Positions 9,362-20,539 are shown, counted from the stretch's first letter. The stretch is DNA of 64,000 nucleotides from Haematobacter massiliensis (GCF_000740795.1 NZ_JGYG01000007.1:1-64000), one strand, 5' to 3'. The notes: generated by a model not told the origin, from the letters alone. Made by a program: numbers and translations.

Positions 9362-11758
9362 ATGATGACCGCTATCGACCCCGCCCGCCGCATCGCGCAA
9401 GCCATCGCCCGCGACATCTCGGCCCGGCCAGATCAGGTGGCGGCGGCAGTGGCGCTGCTGGACGGCGGGGCGACCGTTCCTTTCGTCGCGCGCTACCGCA
9501 AGGAGGCGACCGGCGGGCTTGATGACACGCAACTGCGCACGCTGGCGGAACGGCTGGCCTATCTGCGGGAGATGGAGGCGCGGCGGGCGACCATCCTCGG
9601 CTCCATCCGCGATCAGGGCAAGCTGACCCCGGCGCTGGAGGCTGAGATCGCGGGCGCGGAAACCAAGGCTGCGCTCGAGGATATCTACCTCCCCTACAAG
9701 CCCAAGCGGCGCACCAAGGCGATGATTGCGCGGGAGAACGGGCTCGAGCCGCTGGCCGATGCGATCCTTGCCGACCGGCAGGCGGTTCCGGCCGACCTTG
9801 CCGCTGGCTTTGTGAGCGAGGCGGTGCCGGAGCCGAAGGCCGCGCTGGACGGCGCGCGCGACATCATCGCCGAGCGGCTGGCCGAGGATGCGGCGCTGAT
9901 CGGGCGGCTGCGCGACCATCTGCGGGCGGAGGCGCGCGTTGCCTCCCGCGTGGTGGAGGGGAAGGAGACGGCGGGGGCCAAGTTCTCCGACTATTTCGCC
10001 CATGTGGAGCCATGGAAATCCGTCCCCGGCCATCGGGCGCTGGCCATGTTCCGGGGCCGGAACGAGGAGATCCTGACGCTCGACCTCGAGGTGGACAGCG
10101 AGTCCGCGGCGGGGCAGGGCCGGGCCGAGGGGATGGTGCGGGCGGCGCTCGAGGCGACGGGGCGCGGGCCGGGCGATCTGTGGCTGTCGGATGTGGCCGG
10201 GTGGACATGGCGGGTGAAGCTGCGCACGACGCTGTCCATCGACCTCTTCGGGGAGCTGCGCGACCGGGCGGAGGAAGAGGCGATCCGTGTCTTTGCCCGG
10301 AACCTGCGCGATCTGCTGCTTGCAGCGCCTGCCGGTGGGCGGGCGACGCTGGGGTTGGATCCGGGCATCCGCACCGGGGTGAAGGTGGCGGCGGTCGATG
10401 CGACGGGGCGGCTGCTGGAGACGGCGACGGTCTATCCCTTCCCGCCGAAAAGCGATCTGCGGGGGGCGCAGGCGGTGCTGGGCGCGATGATCGCGCGACA
10501 TGGGATCGACCTCATCGCCATCGGTAACGGCACGGCCAGCCGCGAGACGGAGAAGATGGTCGCCGATCTGCTGGCACAGCTGCCGGGCAAGAAGCCGATG
10601 AAGGTGGTCGTGTCGGAGGCGGGGGCCTCGGTCTATTCGGCCTCCGCGCTGGCGGCGGAGGAGTTTCCGGGGTTGGACGTGTCGCTGCGGGGCGCGGTTT
10701 CCATCGCGCGACGGCTGCAGGATCCGCTGGCGGAACTGGTGAAGATCGAGCCGAAATCCATCGGCGTCGGTCAGTATCAGCATGACGTGAACGAACACCG
10801 GCTGGGCCGTGCGCTGGACGGTGTGGTGGAGGATGCGGTGAACGGGGTGGGGGTGGACCTGAACACCGCTTCGCGGCCGCTGCTCTCCCGCGTGGCGGGG
10901 ATCGGGCCGGGGCTGGCGCAGGCCATCGTGCAGCACCGGGACGACAATGGCCCCTTCGCCAGCCGGAAGGAGCTTCTGAAAGTCGCGCGTCTTGGCCCGA
11001 AGGCCTTCGAGCAATGCGCGGGATTCCTGCGGATACGGGAGGGGAAGGAGCCGCTCGATGCCTCCGCCGTGCACCCGGAGGCCTATGATGTCGCGCGCCG
11101 GATCGTCACGGCCAGCGGGCGAGACCTGCGGGCACTGGCGCGGGAGCCGGAGGCACTGCGCCGGCTGGACCCGGCGGACTTCACCGACGCGCGCTTCGGC
11201 CTGCCCACGGTGCGGGACATTCTGGCGGAACTGGAGAAACCCGGGCGCGACCCGCGCCCGGAATTCCGCACCGCGACCTTTGCCGAGGGGGTGGAGACGA
11301 TCTCCGACCTGAAACCGGGGATGCGGCTGGAAGGGGTCGTGACCAATGTCGCGGCCTTCGGGGCATTCGTCGACATTGGCGTACATCAGGACGGTCTGGT
11401 CCATGTGAGCCAGCTTGCCGACCGGTTCGTCAAGGATCCGCATGAGGTGGTGAAGGCGGGGGATGTCGTCTCCGTCCGCGTGACGGAGGTGGACGTGCCC
11501 CGCAAGCGGATCGGCCTGACGATGCGCAAGGACAACGCGGGTGAGGAGGCCGCGCGGGAGCGGTCCGCAGAGCGGAGCGGCGGCAAGGGCGCCGGGAGCA
11601 GGAGCGCGGGCAAACCGGGTCAGACCGGTCCGCGCGCCCAAGGTCCGTCGGGGGGCCAGAGGTCCAACAATCAGCGGGGGGGCACTGCGGATCATTCAGA
11701 CGGCGGGGGCACTGGCGCGCTTGGCGCGGCGCTGCTGGAGGCGATGAAGCGGAAGTGA
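9362..11758 (+). CDS. tex: Tex family transcription accessory RNA-binding protein
   Basis: 798-residue cytoplasmic nucleic-acid-binding protein of the Tex/YhgF family. An N-terminal Tex domain ([17 protein letters not shown]) leads into a YqgF/RNase H-like fold ([13 protein letters not shown]), helix-hairpin-helix elements ([26 protein letters not shown]) and a C-terminal S1 domain (about 650-725, [16 protein letters not shown]). The last 70 or so residues are a Gly/Ser/Arg-rich low-complexity tail. ATG 9362 has AAGGAGA upstream; much longer in-frame extension is rejected. It is thought to influence transcription and RNA metabolism. It stands alone between intergenic gaps. Confidence 0.95.
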   Translation: MMTAIDPARRIAQAIARDISARPDQVAAAVALLDGGATVPFVARYRKEATGGLDDTQLRTLAERLAYLREMEARRATILGSIRDQGKLTPALEAEIAGAETKAALEDIYLPYKPKRRTKAMIARENGLEPLADAILADRQAVPADLAAGFVSEAVPEPKAALDGARDIIAERLAEDAALIGRLRDHLRAEARVASRVVEGKETAGAKFSDYFAHVEPWKSVPGHRALAMFRGRNEEILTLDLEVDSESAAGQGRAEGMVRAALEATGRGPGDLWLSDVAGWTWRVKLRTTLSIDLFGELRDRAEEEAIRVFARNLRDLLLAAPAGGRATLGLDPGIRTGVKVAAVDATGRLLETATVYPFPPKSDLRGAQAVLGAMIARHGIDLIAIGNGTASRETEKMVADLLAQLPGKKPMKVVVSEAGASVYSASALAAEEFPGLDVSLRGAVSIARRLQDPLAELVKIEPKSIGVGQYQHDVNEHRLGRALDGVVEDAVNGVGVDLNTASRPLLSRVAGIGPGLAQAIVQHRDDNGPFASRKELLKVARLGPKAFEQCAGFLRIREGKEPLDASAVHPEAYDVARRIVTASGRDLRALAREPEALRRLDPADFTDARFGLPTVRDILAELEKPGRDPRPEFRTATFAEGVETISDLKPGMRLEGVVTNVAAFGAFVDIGVHQDGLVHVSQLADRFVKDPHEVVKAGDVVSVRVTEVDVPRKRIGLTMRKDNAGEEAARERSAERSGGKGAGSRSAGKPGQTGPRAQGPSGGQRSNNQRGGTADHSDGGGTGALGAALLEAMKRK

Positions 11759-11782
11759 TGGCACAGACCCGGCGAGGACCGG

Positions 11783-12970
11783 TCACGCGGGCGCGGGCCG
11801 GGCCTCTTCCGCAGGGGCGCGGATGGAGCCGGGACGATCAACTTCCACCGTGGCATGGTCTATGCCGAACCGCTCCCGCAGATGGGCGCTGACGCGGGGC
11901 GGCAGGTCCAGCGGATCGACACCGGGCGCGGGCGTGACGTGGAGCGTCGCGACGATGGTGGTGTCGGTCAGGGTCCAGGCGTGGAAATGCGCGGCCTCCG
12001 CCACGCCGGGAATGCGGATGGCCTCGGCCAGCACTTCACCGGGATCGAGGTTCTTCGGGGTTGCCTGCAGCAGCACGAGCACGGAGTCCTTCACCAGCAG
12101 CCAGGCCGAGCGCAGCACCAGCAGCGCCACGAGCAGCGAGAGCAGCGGGTCAAGCGGCATCCAGCCGGTCAGCATGATGCCGATGGAGGCGGCGATAGCC
12201 CCGACGGAGCCCAGGAGATCGCCCAGCACATGCAGGAAGGCGCCGTGCAGGTTCTGATCCTCCTGGCCGCCGCGATGCAGGATCAGCGCCCCCGCGATAT
12301 TCACCAGCAGGCCGACTACGGCGACGGCGAGCATCGGCCCGGCCAGCACCTCCACCGGCTGCCGGAAGCGCTGGATCGCCTCCCACGCGATCCAGCCGAC
12401 GAGCAGCAGCAGCGAGCCTCCGTTCACCAATGCCGCGAGCACCCGGACACGGTGGTAGCCATAGCTGACCCGCGCATTCGCCGCCCGCCGCGCAACCCGG
12501 TAGGCGACGAGCGCCAGCAGCAACGCCGCCGCGTCGGACACCATGTGACCCGCATCCGCGATGAGCGCGAGGGAACCTGAAAGCAGCCCGCCCACGACCT
12601 GCACCAGCGCGTATCCCGCCGTCATCAGGAAGACGATCAGGATCCGCTTTTCGTTGGAGCGCGTCACCGCCGGCGCGTGGGAATGACCATGACCCTCGTG
12701 GCTGTGCGATCCTTGGCCATGGGTCGCGCCATGGCCTGCCGGTGCGTGACCCGCCGATCCGTGGCCCGCCGATCCGTGGTCGTGCGCGCCATGATCGTGA
12801 TCTGTCCCATGGTCGTGCTCAGTCGCGTGCGCGTGGTCGTCCTGGCGATGCGGCTCGCCGGCAGGGCGGTACAATGGCTGCCCGCCAAGCTCCGCTGTGG
12901 TGGGGCTGGGGCCGCTCCTGCCGGAGTCATCGGATATTGCTCCGTCGGGTCGGCGATCCTGTCCGGTCAT
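11783..12970 (-). CDS. Cation diffusion facilitator zinc/metal efflux protein (CzcD/ZitB-like)
   Basis: 395-residue inner-membrane proton-driven metal exporter. Residues 41-98 hold about 18 histidines in DHDHG/SHEGHGHSH runs, a cytosolic metal-binding arm. Six membrane segments follow, with HxxxD metal sites in TM2 (HMVSD, His142/Asp146) and TM5 (HVLGD), the HD-HD pattern associated with Zn2+ preference. The C-terminal cytosolic domain ends in a short Pro/Ala tail. GGAGGAAAGG precedes the start. It is divergent from the L,D-transpeptidase gene and convergent with tex. Confidence 0.93.
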   Translation of the reverse strand: MTGQDRRPDGAISDDSGRSGPSPTTAELGGQPLYRPAGEPHRQDDHAHATEHDHGTDHDHGAHDHGSAGHGSAGHAPAGHGATHGQGSHSHEGHGHSHAPAVTRSNEKRILIVFLMTAGYALVQVVGGLLSGSLALIADAGHMVSDAAALLLALVAYRVARRAANARVSYGYHRVRVLAALVNGGSLLLLVGWIAWEAIQRFRQPVEVLAGPMLAVAVVGLLVNIAGALILHRGGQEDQNLHGAFLHVLGDLLGSVGAIAASIGIMLTGWMPLDPLLSLLVALLVLRSAWLLVKDSVLVLLQATPKNLDPGEVLAEAIRIPGVAEAAHFHAWTLTDTTIVATLHVTPAPGVDPLDLPPRVSAHLRERFGIDHATVEVDRPGSIRAPAEEARPAPA

Positions 12971-13273
12971 TGGTTCGGCCTTTCCTCCGGGCGCGCGTCA
13001 AGGGTAAGGCGGGGACGGGAGGCGTCAAGGGCAGTGATCCGTGCCGCGCAAGGGACCGGATCGCGCGCGCAGACGTGATCGGGACGGACATTTCGTCGCA
13101 TAGCTCATCTCGCCGCAGGAGATAGCTTCCCGGCGAGACCGGATCTTCGCAAAAGCCGCTCCCTGACGCAGGCCGAACCCTGCGTCAGGACGCTGCGAAA
13201 CCTTGAAAATACAAATGCGTAGCCTTATTGCCACCACACCGCCCCGAGAGGCGGGACAGAACCGAGGACAGCC
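12971..13273. other. 303-bp divergent gap with two hairpins
   Basis: Separates the zinc exporter (minus) from the L,D-transpeptidase (plus). It carries an 8-bp hairpin TCTCGCCG/CGGCGAGA at 13108-13138 and a perfect 11-bp hairpin at 13162-13189. Both would lie in the leader of the transpeptidase mRNA if its promoter is upstream of them. Confidence 0.5.
13162..13189. other. Perfect 11-bp hairpin in the L,D-transpeptidase leader
   Basis: CCTGACGCAGG and CCTGCGTCAGG pair exactly around a 6-base loop CCGAAC, ending 84 bases before the start codon. There is no T-run on the plus strand. It could be a leader structure, an attenuator or part of a small RNA. Confidence 0.6.
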
Positions 13274-13843
13274 ATGACCACTCCCGCCACGCGCCGCGGC
13301 CTCCTGCTCGGGGCGCTCGCCATGCCGTTCCTCGCGCCCGCGCTGGCGCGCGCTCAGGAGCCGAACATTCGGGCGCCGAGCCACCGGCGCAACATCTCCA
13401 GCTTTGTCACCCACCGTTGGCAGGACCATTTCGCGACGCTGGGCAAGGGCGTGATCGTCGCGGACCTGACTTCCCGCGCGGTGCATTTCTGGTCCGGCGA
13501 CGGGCTGGAATACCGGATCTATCCGAGCTCCGTGCCGATGAGCGAGGAGCTGACCCGCACCGGCTTCACCGAGGTGGTGCGCAAGCGCATCGGGCCTGAC
13601 TGGACGCCGACGGCGAACATGATCGCGCGGGATCCGAGCCTGCACTACATGCCGCCGGGACCGGATAATCCGCTCGGCACCCATGCGCTCTATCTGACGT
13701 GGCCCGCCTATCTGATCCACGGCACGCAGGATACGCGGAAGATCGGGCGGCCCTCCTCCTCCGGCTGCGTCGGCCTTTACAACGAGCATATCGCGGAGCT
13801 TTACGGCATGGCGCCGATCGGGACACAGGTGCGGCTGCTCTGA
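13274..13843 (+). CDS. L,D-transpeptidase (YkuD family), exported
   Basis: 189-residue periplasmic enzyme with an N-terminal export signal containing a twin arginine (TRRGLLLG, residues 6-13) and a likely cleavage after ARA near residue 27. The YkuD catalytic motif is intact: HGTQDTRKIGRPSSSGC with His149 and the nucleophile Cys165. Such enzymes form 3-3 peptidoglycan cross-links or attach proteins to peptidoglycan. No peptidoglycan-binding domain is present. Its stop is two bases from the end of the convergent glpK gene. Confidence 0.93.
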   Translation: MTTPATRRGLLLGALAMPFLAPALARAQEPNIRAPSHRRNISSFVTHRWQDHFATLGKGVIVADLTSRAVHFWSGDGLEYRIYPSSVPMSEELTRTGFTEVVRKRIGPDWTPTANMIARDPSLHYMPPGPDNPLGTHALYLTWPAYLIHGTQDTRKIGRPSSSGCVGLYNEHIAELYGMAPIGTQVRLL

Positions 13844-13845
13844 CC

Positions 13846-15342
<1,497 letters not shown>

Positions 15343-15553
15343 GACGGTCCTCCCCCCGCCATCTAACCCGGTCCTGCCGCCTGTCGCCAGTGGCGTTTGC
15401 GGAGAAAGGCCCGAAGCGCCGGACGGGCCACGGGTATCGCCCGGGATCGTTGCCGCCGGGCAGCTCCCGCCCATGCGATGTCGATGAAAGGGCTCGGGTT
15501 GCGGTTCCACGACGGCTCGGCCACTCTCGCGCCATTGTCACGGGGGAAAGCAC

Positions 15554-16039
15554 ATGATGGAAGCCACGGGGACCGATATCGACATCGGCAAGTTCTGGAA
15601 GACGCTGGGAGAGCGGGCGACCGGGGCCACGCTGGTCACGGCGGAGGGTGCGGAGGGCTGGACCGGCTTTCTGGGCCTGTCGGCTTCCCATGTCTCCGCT
15701 GCCCCGCCGGTGATGCTGGTCTCCATCGACCGCAAGACCTCCGCGCTGAGCGGGATTCTGGAGAAGGGGCACTTCGCGGTGAACTTCCTGCCTGCGGGTG
15801 AGACGGCGCTCGCGCAGGCCTTTGGCGGCAAGGGCGAGAAGCTGTTCGAGGAGGGCCGCTGGGAGCCCTTCGTGACCGGCGCGCCGGTGTTCCGCGACGC
15901 GCTTGGCGTGTTCGACTGCCGCGTGTCGCAGGTGGTGGAGGAGGGCGACGTCTCCATCGTGATCGGCAGGGTGCAGGGGGTGCGGGCGCGGGGTGAGGGT
16001 GCGCCGCTCCTTTTCTTCCGCGGCAAGTTCGAGGGCTAG
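15554..16039 (+). CDS. Flavin reductase-like domain protein
   Basis: 161-residue FMN-binding split-barrel protein of the flavin reductase family (RutF/HpaC-like). Typical elements are GATLVTAEG, GFLGLSASHVSAAPPVMLVSID and a conserved FAVNFLPAGE stretch, with a C-terminal PLLFFRGKF. It probably reduces FMN or FAD with NAD(P)H for a partner monooxygenase, but no such monooxygenase is adjacent. Start is ATG 15554 (or 15557) after GGGGGAAAG. Its TAG stop overlaps the stop of the convergent TauE gene by three bases. Confidence 0.9.
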   Translation: MMEATGTDIDIGKFWKTLGERATGATLVTAEGAEGWTGFLGLSASHVSAAPPVMLVSIDRKTSALSGILEKGHFAVNFLPAGETALAQAFGGKGEKLFEEGRWEPFVTGAPVFRDALGVFDCRVSQVVEEGDVSIVIGRVQGVRARGEGAPLLFFRGKFEG

Positions 16040-16797
16040 CCTGCCAGCCTCGTCAGCGCGGGGCCGACCAGCGCCGCGCCCGAGCAGAACAGCAGACCCA
16101 CGGCAAGCTGTCGCATGCGGGCCGGGGTAAGCGGCGGCGGCCAGCGGCGTGCGGCAAGGGTGCCGAGCGCCACCGCCGGTATGGCACCCGCAGCGGCGGC
16201 GAGCGTCGGCAGCGCTATCCCATCCGTCGCGACCACCAGGCCGAGCCGGAACGTCTGGTTCAGTACGAAGACGGCAACGAGGGTCGAGCGGATCGCGATC
16301 TGCGCGATCGGCTGACGATAGATGTGGTAGATGATCGGCGGCCCGGCGGTGGAGAACAACCCGCCCATGATGCCGCCTGCCGCGCCGAAGGCGATGAAGC
16401 TGGCGGGCGGGGAGCGGTGCTCCTGCGGTCTGGGGCGAAGGCCGAGCTGGATGCTCGATCCAACGATGACCAGCCCCAGCAGCAGTTGCAGCAGCCAGAG
16501 CGCCGTTCCGGCGAGGTAATGAAGCAGCGCATAGCCGATGATGAGTGTTGGCAGCGTTCCGGCGAGATACAGGCGGAGGGCTGCCACATCGACCTCCCGC
16601 CAGCCGCGCCAGAGGACGATCGCGCCGTTCGTCACCACGAGGATCGACGTGACAACGGCGGCCTCTGGCAGCGGCATCAGGCCAAGAAGCCCCACCCCAC
16701 CCATCAGGATCAGCCCGAGCGCAAAGCCGGTGAGCGTCTGCATCCATGCCGCAAGGCAAGCGATGAGCCAGAAGGCGAGCGTGGCGGTGGTAAGCAT
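16036..16797 (-). CDS. TauE/SafE family sulfite/anion exporter permease
   Basis: 253-residue inner-membrane protein with about seven to eight hydrophobic helices, of the TSUP (DUF81) family. The paired repeats contain LTGFALGLILMGGVGLLG near the N-terminus and GAAGGIMGGLFSTAGPPIIYHIY in the second half, the PP motif being typical. Members move sulfite, sulfoacetate or other small organosulfur anions. No sulfur genes are adjacent, so the substrate is open. Confidence 0.88.
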   Translation of the reverse strand: MLTTATLAFWLIACLAAWMQTLTGFALGLILMGGVGLLGLMPLPEAAVVTSILVVTNGAIVLWRGWREVDVAALRLYLAGTLPTLIIGYALLHYLAGTALWLLQLLLGLVIVGSSIQLGLRPRPQEHRSPPASFIAFGAAGGIMGGLFSTAGPPIIYHIYRQPIAQIAIRSTLVAVFVLNQTFRLGLVVATDGIALPTLAAAAGAIPAVALGTLAARRWPPPLTPARMRQLAVGLLFCSGAALVGPALTRLAG

Positions 16798-17530
16798 CTC
16801 GATCCCGGAGCGACGACATGCCGCACGGCTGTGAATGCGACAATTTCCTGAGCGATGAAAGCCCGCTTGGTGGATTATTCGCTTTTTCGCGGCGCTATGG
16901 GACTGATTTCCTTAATGCCGGGCTTATGCGGGGAACTGTTCCGGGCAGCAGCTTCGGTCAGATGATGCGCATCGGGAGGGAATGCCAGCGTTCCTGCCCG
17001 CCGTGCTTGCCATGTTGGGGCGCACGCGAGGGTGCATCCGCTTGTCTTGCCGGGAGGCTGTCTGAACGCTGGGTCGGCGGCGTGATCACCAGATCGCATA
17101 GGCGGCGGGCCATTCCGATACCGCGCGTTGACCGTGAAGGACGGGGACCGGTTTCCACCGCGCCGGGGAGGTGCTGACGCGCGTGGAGGTGCTGCTCGCG
17201 TTACCGCTCTCGCAGGGCGGATTTCGGATCGGCGCGCTTGCGCATCGGGTCACCGCAGACGGTGCGGCTATCGCTGGCGCCATGCCTGATGATGTGGCTG
17301 ATCCGGGAATGGAACATGTTTCCGGCCTTCGTGCGCGACCTCAGCAAAGCCGGGCGAGCCGCATTGGCCATGTCATGCAGACGCGCGGTCCGGCGATGGC
17401 AAAGGCGGACATTCTGGCGGGGTGATCGGAGGGAGTCGGTGCGGGTTGTTCCCAAGGCTCTTACCCTGGCCTGCGTGATTGTTTCTATCGGGATGGCGTC
17501 GGCTGGCCGGACAGCAAGCGCGGGGGCGAC
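16798..17530. other. 733-bp gene-free region
   Basis: No open frame here has features of a real protein; the plus-strand frames are antisense to the membrane-protein gene or continue into it. Base composition is slightly lower in GC around 16840-16930 than in the flanks. I see no tRNA, repeat array or long hairpin. The TauE gene promoter (minus strand) is expected at the left end. Confidence 0.4.
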
Positions 17531-17564
17531 AAAAAAAGGGACCGGCGTCGTATGCGCCGGTCCC
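17531..17564 (-). terminator. Strong intrinsic terminator of the coiled-coil membrane protein operon
   Basis: On the minus strand a perfect 10-bp stem GGGACCGGCG/CGCCGGTCCC with a 7-base loop is followed by seven T residues (A-run at 17531-17537 on the plus strand). It lies about 35 bases after the stop of the 370-residue membrane protein gene. This is the best intrinsic terminator in the window. Confidence 0.92.
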
Positions 17565-17597
17565 CTCTGGTTCCATTCATATGTGTTCGGCGTCCTA

Positions 17598-18710
17598 TCA
17601 GCGGTTGTAGAAGAGACCACCCCAGATGCGCCCTTCATCCCGGTGACGGCCGCCATGCACGGCGCCGATATAGGCAGCGGCACCGGCAACGAGGGAGGCC
17701 GCGGCCAGCAGGAAGGCCGTGAGGATGGTGGCTTTACGAGCCGCTTCGGCAGCTTCGGCCGCCTGTTGCTTGGCTTCCTCGAAGCGCTGTTCAGCCTCCG
17801 CACGGAGTTGCTCGGCCTGTTGCTGGGCTTCCTGAAGACGCTGCTCTGCCGTCGCGCGGATCTCGTTGGCGCGATCGACAGCCTGATTGACGCGGGCATC
17901 GACTTCCTGCTCCGAAAGGCCGGTGCGCGCGGCAACCTGCTGACGGAGGAACGCACGGTCCTCGTCCGAGATCTCGCCGGTTTGAACGATGTTCATGAGG
18001 ATGCCGCCGATCTGACGCTGGGTCGCTTCAGGATCGTTGGCCGCTCCGGGGAAGCCCGGTTGCTGATCGCCGGGCCGCAGCAGCGTATCGGTGATATAGT
18101 CCATCGGATTGCTTTGCAGACCCTGGGGAAGCATGTCCTGCATCGCCGGCGCAACGGCTTCGCCCGCACCCTGGACAAGACCGCCAACCGCCTGACCCGC
18201 GCCGGAAACGACACCGCCGGCGAGCTGACCCGCACCTTGAGCAATGCCGCCGACCGCAGTCCCCGCCGCTTCAGTCACGGTGCCGGCCGCGCTGCCAACG
18301 GCACGGGCACCGCCCGAGATGGCGCCAGCCGCCAGCATCCCGCCGACCAGCATTCCGAGCCCCCATACCGCGAGACCATGGATCCCGTCGCGGGCCGTTA
18401 CTTCATCACGCACGGCACCATCGACGCGCCGCCGCATACGACCGGCGATATAACCGCCGAGCATGTATATCCCCACCATGGCAATCACCGTGAACAGCGC
18501 GGTGACAACCAGCCACAGCAGACTGATGCCGCCGCCGTCGCCATCGTCGATGGCGATGGAACCGAGCCCCAGTCCCGCCGCGAAAGCCGTCATCACGACC
18601 GTCGCGCCACCCGCGACGACTGTTCCCGCAAAGATCGCAGCCCAGTCCACATAGCTCCGACCGGGATCGCGTATATCGGTCGCACGGACCTGTTCAACCG
18701 GGGCGGCCAT
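17598..18710 (-). CDS. Membrane protein with C-terminal coiled coil, function unknown
   Basis: 370-residue protein. About three hydrophobic segments lie in the first third (around residues 20-45, 58-82 and 107-128), followed by a Gly/Ala-rich GAGQAVGGLVQGAGEA region of repeated GxxxG-like spacing. A charged coiled coil of Glu/Gln/Ala/Arg (about 270-325) precedes a last hydrophobic segment (about 326-348). I chose ATG 18710 because it overlaps the stop of the 24-residue upstream gene (TGATG), giving a coupled pair. A strong terminator follows. A GGAAC-N16-GGTT element upstream of the pair suggests stress control. I do not recognise a named family; a role in envelope stress is inference. Confidence 0.8.
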   Translation of the reverse strand: MAAPVEQVRATDIRDPGRSYVDWAAIFAGTVVAGGATVVMTAFAAGLGLGSIAIDDGDGGGISLLWLVVTALFTVIAMVGIYMLGGYIAGRMRRRVDGAVRDEVTARDGIHGLAVWGLGMLVGGMLAAGAISGGARAVGSAAGTVTEAAGTAVGGIAQGAGQLAGGVVSGAGQAVGGLVQGAGEAVAPAMQDMLPQGLQSNPMDYITDTLLRPGDQQPGFPGAANDPEATQRQIGGILMNIVQTGEISDEDRAFLRQQVAARTGLSEQEVDARVNQAVDRANEIRATAEQRLQEAQQQAEQLRAEAEQRFEEAKQQAAEAAEAARKATILTAFLLAAASLVAGAAAYIGAVHGGRHRDEGRIWGGLFYNR

Positions 18711-18784
18711 CAGCGTAGGCCCAGGAAGGAAAGGATGAACAACACGATGACCACCAGACCGACAAGATAGATAATGGAATTCAT
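18710..18784 (-). CDS. 24-residue single-span membrane micropeptide
   Basis: ATG at 18784, preceded by a perfect GGAGG five bases away, opens a 24-codon frame ending in TGA at 18712-18710. The peptide begins MNSIIYLVG, continues as an unbroken hydrophobic stretch of Val, Leu, Ile and Phe, and ends SFLGLR, so it should span the membrane once. The stop overlaps the next start by one base (TGATG), which argues for real translation and coupling to the 370-residue membrane protein. Very similar tiny peptides occur, to my recollection, in other alphaproteobacteria as unnamed hypotheticals. Function is unknown. Confidence 0.75.
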   Translation of the reverse strand: MNSIIYLVGLVVIVLFILSFLGLR

Positions 18785-18829
18785 GACTGCCTCCGAAATC
18801 TCTGGCACGTTTCACGTACCGCTGCGGTA

Positions 18830-18855
18830 GAACCTCGCTGCCAAGGGGATGTTCC
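18830..18855 (-). promoter_or_regulatory. EcfG-like (general stress) promoter candidate for the micropeptide operon
   Basis: On the minus strand GGAAC (18855-18851), a 16-base spacer and GGTTC (18834-18830) resemble the alphaproteobacterial EcfG consensus GGAAC-N16/17-CGTT, with one mismatch in the -10. The start codon is about 45 bases downstream. The same spacing and the same GGTT variant recur before the NAGGN amidotransferase. Confidence 0.5.
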
Positions 18856-19027
18856 GTAGAATTTCGTCAAATTCAGATACATCGTTTGCATGAGACATTT
18901 CTGCAGCGGCCAATTCCCTCACCTTGGCTGGAAGGCGGTCATGGGTGTACCGGTAACGCGGAGGGGGTCGACAGCACCGAGAGAACTATATTACGGCTCG
19001 CCAGACGCCCAATCGAGGAACCAGACC

Positions 19028-20539
19028 ATGGCCGAGACGCTGCCCTTTTCCGCCGCCGTCACCAGAACCGCCGCGGCACTGGTGGCCGCGCTTCTCGCCA
19101 CGAGCGCGCCCGGTGCCCTGATGGCTGCGGACGGCCCGGCTGCTGTCATCCGGATAGGATCCCTGTACGAGCCGCAGAACCTCGACAACACCGCGGGGGC
19201 GGGCCAGGGGATCAGCGAAGCGTTCAACGACAATGTGTATGAGGCGCTTTTCCGCCTGAACGACGATGGGTCGGTGGAGCCGGTTCTGGCCTCCCGCCAC
19301 GACGTGAGCGACGATGGCCTGACCCATACCTTCTCGCTGCGGGAGGGCGTGCATTTCCATTCCGGGGATCCGTTGACCGCAGCGGATGTGAAATATTCCA
19401 TCGAGCGGGTGAAGGCCGAAAGTTCGCGGAGTTCCCGCAAGTCGAGCCTCGCCAGCATCGACAGCGTGGAGGCCCCGGATGACCACACGGTCATCGTGCG
19501 ACTGAAGTCGAAGTCGATCTCACTCCCTTACAATCTCAGCTACGTGTGGGTGGTCAATGACGCGGCGGGCGACATCACCCAGAAGGAGGATGGCACCGGC
19601 CCCTACCGGCTGGCCGGTTGGCGGCGGGGGACGGCCCTGTCGCTGGAAGCGTTCGACGGATACTGGGGGGATGCACCGAAGAACGCAGGCGCGACGTTCA
19701 GCTATTTCACCGATGCGTCGGCGCTCAACAATGCGCTGCTGACGGATGCGGTGGACATCATCACCTCGGTTCAAAGCCCGGATGCGCTGGCCCTGTTCGC
19801 CGATCCGTCGGCCTTCACCATCTCGGAGGGCCGCTCTACCACCAAGCAGATCATGGCCTACAACGACCGTGTTGCGCCCTTCGACAATGTGAAGGTGAGG
19901 AAGGCGCTGGCCCGTGCGGTGGACAAGAAACGGCTTCTGGAGGCCATCTGGGGCGACCGGGGCATGGTCATCGGCTCCTTCGTGCCGCCGACGGATGCGT
20001 GGTACGAGGATCTGACCGGAGTGGACCCCTACGACCCGGAAAGCGCCAAGGCGCTGCTGGCGGAGGCGGGGCTGGCGGACGGCTTCACCTTCACCCTGGA
20101 GACGCCAAACTACGATCCCCACCCGATCACCGCGGAGTTTCTGAAGGCGGAACTGGCGAAGATCGGGGTGACGGTGAACATCCGCCTCATCACGGCGAAC
20201 GAATGGTACACCAAGGTCTATCAGGCACATGACTTTCAGGCGACGCTGCAGGAGCATGTGAACCACCGCGACATCGTCTTCTACGGCAATCCGAACTTCT
20301 ACTGGGGTTATGACAATCCGGAGGTCGCCCGCCTGATCGCGGAGGCCGAGGCGAGCGACACGGAAGCCGGGCAGGCGGAGAAGCTCCGGCAGGCCAACGA
20401 AATCATCGTGGCGGATGCGGCCTCCAACTGGCTTTTCCTTTATCCGCAGATCGTCGTCTCCAACACCCGGACCACGGGCTATCCGGTGAACGGGCTGAAT
20501 GCGCAGTTCTTCCTGCGCGGCGTCGAGAAGGCGGAGTGA
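19028..20539 (+). CDS. Opp/Dpp-type ABC transporter substrate-binding protein
   Basis: 503-residue SBP_bac_5 family periplasmic protein. A signal peptide occupies about residues 1-34, ending ALMAADG. Family motifs include EPQNLDN, the VYEALFRL segment, FSLREGVHFHSGDPLTAADVKYSIERV and DPYDPESAKALLAEAG. I chose ATG 19028; an upstream in-frame start adds non-signal sequence. It should bind short peptides or a similar ligand and deliver it to the permeases encoded 18 bases downstream. The substrate cannot be deduced. Confidence 0.92.
   Translation: MAETLPFSAAVTRTAAALVAALLATSAPGALMAADGPAAVIRIGSLYEPQNLDNTAGAGQGISEAFNDNVYEALFRLNDDGSVEPVLASRHDVSDDGLTHTFSLREGVHFHSGDPLTAADVKYSIERVKAESSRSSRKSSLASIDSVEAPDDHTVIVRLKSKSISLPYNLSYVWVVNDAAGDITQKEDGTGPYRLAGWRRGTALSLEAFDGYWGDAPKNAGATFSYFTDASALNNALLTDAVDIITSVQSPDALALFADPSAFTISEGRSTTKQIMAYNDRVAPFDNVKVRKALARAVDKKRLLEAIWGDRGMVIGSFVPPTDAWYEDLTGVDPYDPESAKALLAEAGLADGFTFTLETPNYDPHPITAEFLKAELAKIGVTVNIRLITANEWYTKVYQAHDFQATLQEHVNHRDIVFYGNPNFYWGYDNPEVARLIAEAEASDTEAGQAEKLRQANEIIVADAASNWLFLYPQIVVSNTRTTGYPVNGLNAQFFLRGVEKAE

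Noticed and set aside
9206-11695. 829-codon minus-strand open frame opposite tex
   Set aside because: Antisense shadow of the Tex gene with Arg/His/Pro-rich composition.
16798-17530. A hidden gene or tRNA in this 733-bp gap
   Set aside because: No cloverleaf with a TTCGANNCC-type arm and no frame with plausible protein composition.
17238-18770. 510-codon plus-strand frame opposite the coiled-coil membrane protein
   Set aside because: The minus strand has a coherent membrane/coiled-coil protein, ribosome site, coupled start and terminator; the plus frame has none.
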